Shown here one piece after another: positions 5,432-5,546 of a stretch of 5,546 nucleotides of DNA (the first letter of the stretch is position 1; every line of letters starts with the position of its first letter). The translations under genes were made by a program, and so were the position numbers. The DNA is taken from contig NZ_CALIMW010000189.1 of the NCBI RefSeq assembly GCF_938045405.1, forward strand, positions 1 through 5,546. The letters are read 5' to 3'. Source of the DNA: an uncultured Campylobacter sp. Its GTDB lineage: Bacteria; Campylobacterota; Campylobacteria; Campylobacterales; Campylobacteraceae. Below the pieces are notes generated by a model. The model had not been told where the DNA came from. It saw only the letters and a list, made by a program, of their open reading frames with translations, and searched no databases.

Positions 5432-5546
5432 TTACCTCAGTAGGAAATAATAAATCACATATAACCAACTTAAAAATCCGTGGATTATCGCCCACATTAT
5501 GCTTTTATTGGCTCCCCACGATAGTGCGACGGCTATGACCGTGCCT
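5432..5546 (-). CDS. C-terminal end of a small membrane protein (5' end outside window)
   Basis: The frame is open from the window edge to TAA (complement of 5432-5434) and encodes the last 37 residues, GTVIAVALSWGANKSIMWAI followed by a segment ending LYVIYYFLLR. The piece is very hydrophobic and suggests one or two membrane segments split by the polar stretch SWGANKS. The IxxWAIxHGxxxWxYVIYY pattern is familiar from short (roughly 60-80 residue) uncharacterised bacterial membrane proteins. I recognise the pattern but no function. The start codon is not in the window. The next gene on the same strand, ddh, begins 58 bp later across a terminator-like hairpin. Confidence 0.7.
   Translation of the reverse strand, partial: GTVIAVALSWGANKSIMWAIIHGFLSWLYVIYYFLLR

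Overview
The window looks like a Campylobacterota genome, most likely a higher-GC Campylobacter of the oral type (inference). The gaps between genes are saturated with AAATTT and AAAATTTT words, genes are tightly packed, and the proteins read like those of Campylobacter relatives. The species cannot be fixed from the sequence alone. All intact genes are on the minus strand; the only plus-strand gene trace is a broken one at the left end.

Left end (1-861): no intact gene. A plus-strand reading frame starting at 196 encodes a short protein with two membrane segments if one T is removed from each of two T-runs, and stops at 512. It may be the start of a decayed ABC permease of the PhnE type, but that identity is weak. 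From 513 to about 803 nothing is recognisable. An AT-only perfect hairpin (831-862) closes the region.

Centre (862-2983): a compact minus-strand operon. Promoter and operator-like repeats (2946-2983) are followed by a 77-residue exported Met/Lys-rich small protein (2922-2689), an OmpR-type response regulator (2689-2027) and a membrane histidine kinase (2034-862). All junctions overlap, so the three products are probably made together. The likely reading is a periplasmic sensing and response unit, with the Met-rich protein as a metal-binding or stress-related effector. This is the most interesting unit in the window.

The gap 2984-3352 has no gene. It holds a degenerate array in which an AAATTT-like core recurs about every 26-28 bp, separated by related GC-rich spacers.

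Right (3353-5546): a methionine-importer ATPase gene (metN, GTG start) lies 44 bp downstream of a meso-diaminopimelate dehydrogenase gene (ddh). Upstream of ddh is the 3' end of a small membrane protein gene followed by a terminator-like hairpin. No metI or metQ follows metN here, so its transporter partners must lie elsewhere. Ddh makes meso-diaminopimelate, the lysine and peptidoglycan precursor, in one step from tetrahydrodipicolinate. MetN would energise methionine uptake, so both genes touch aspartate-family amino acids.
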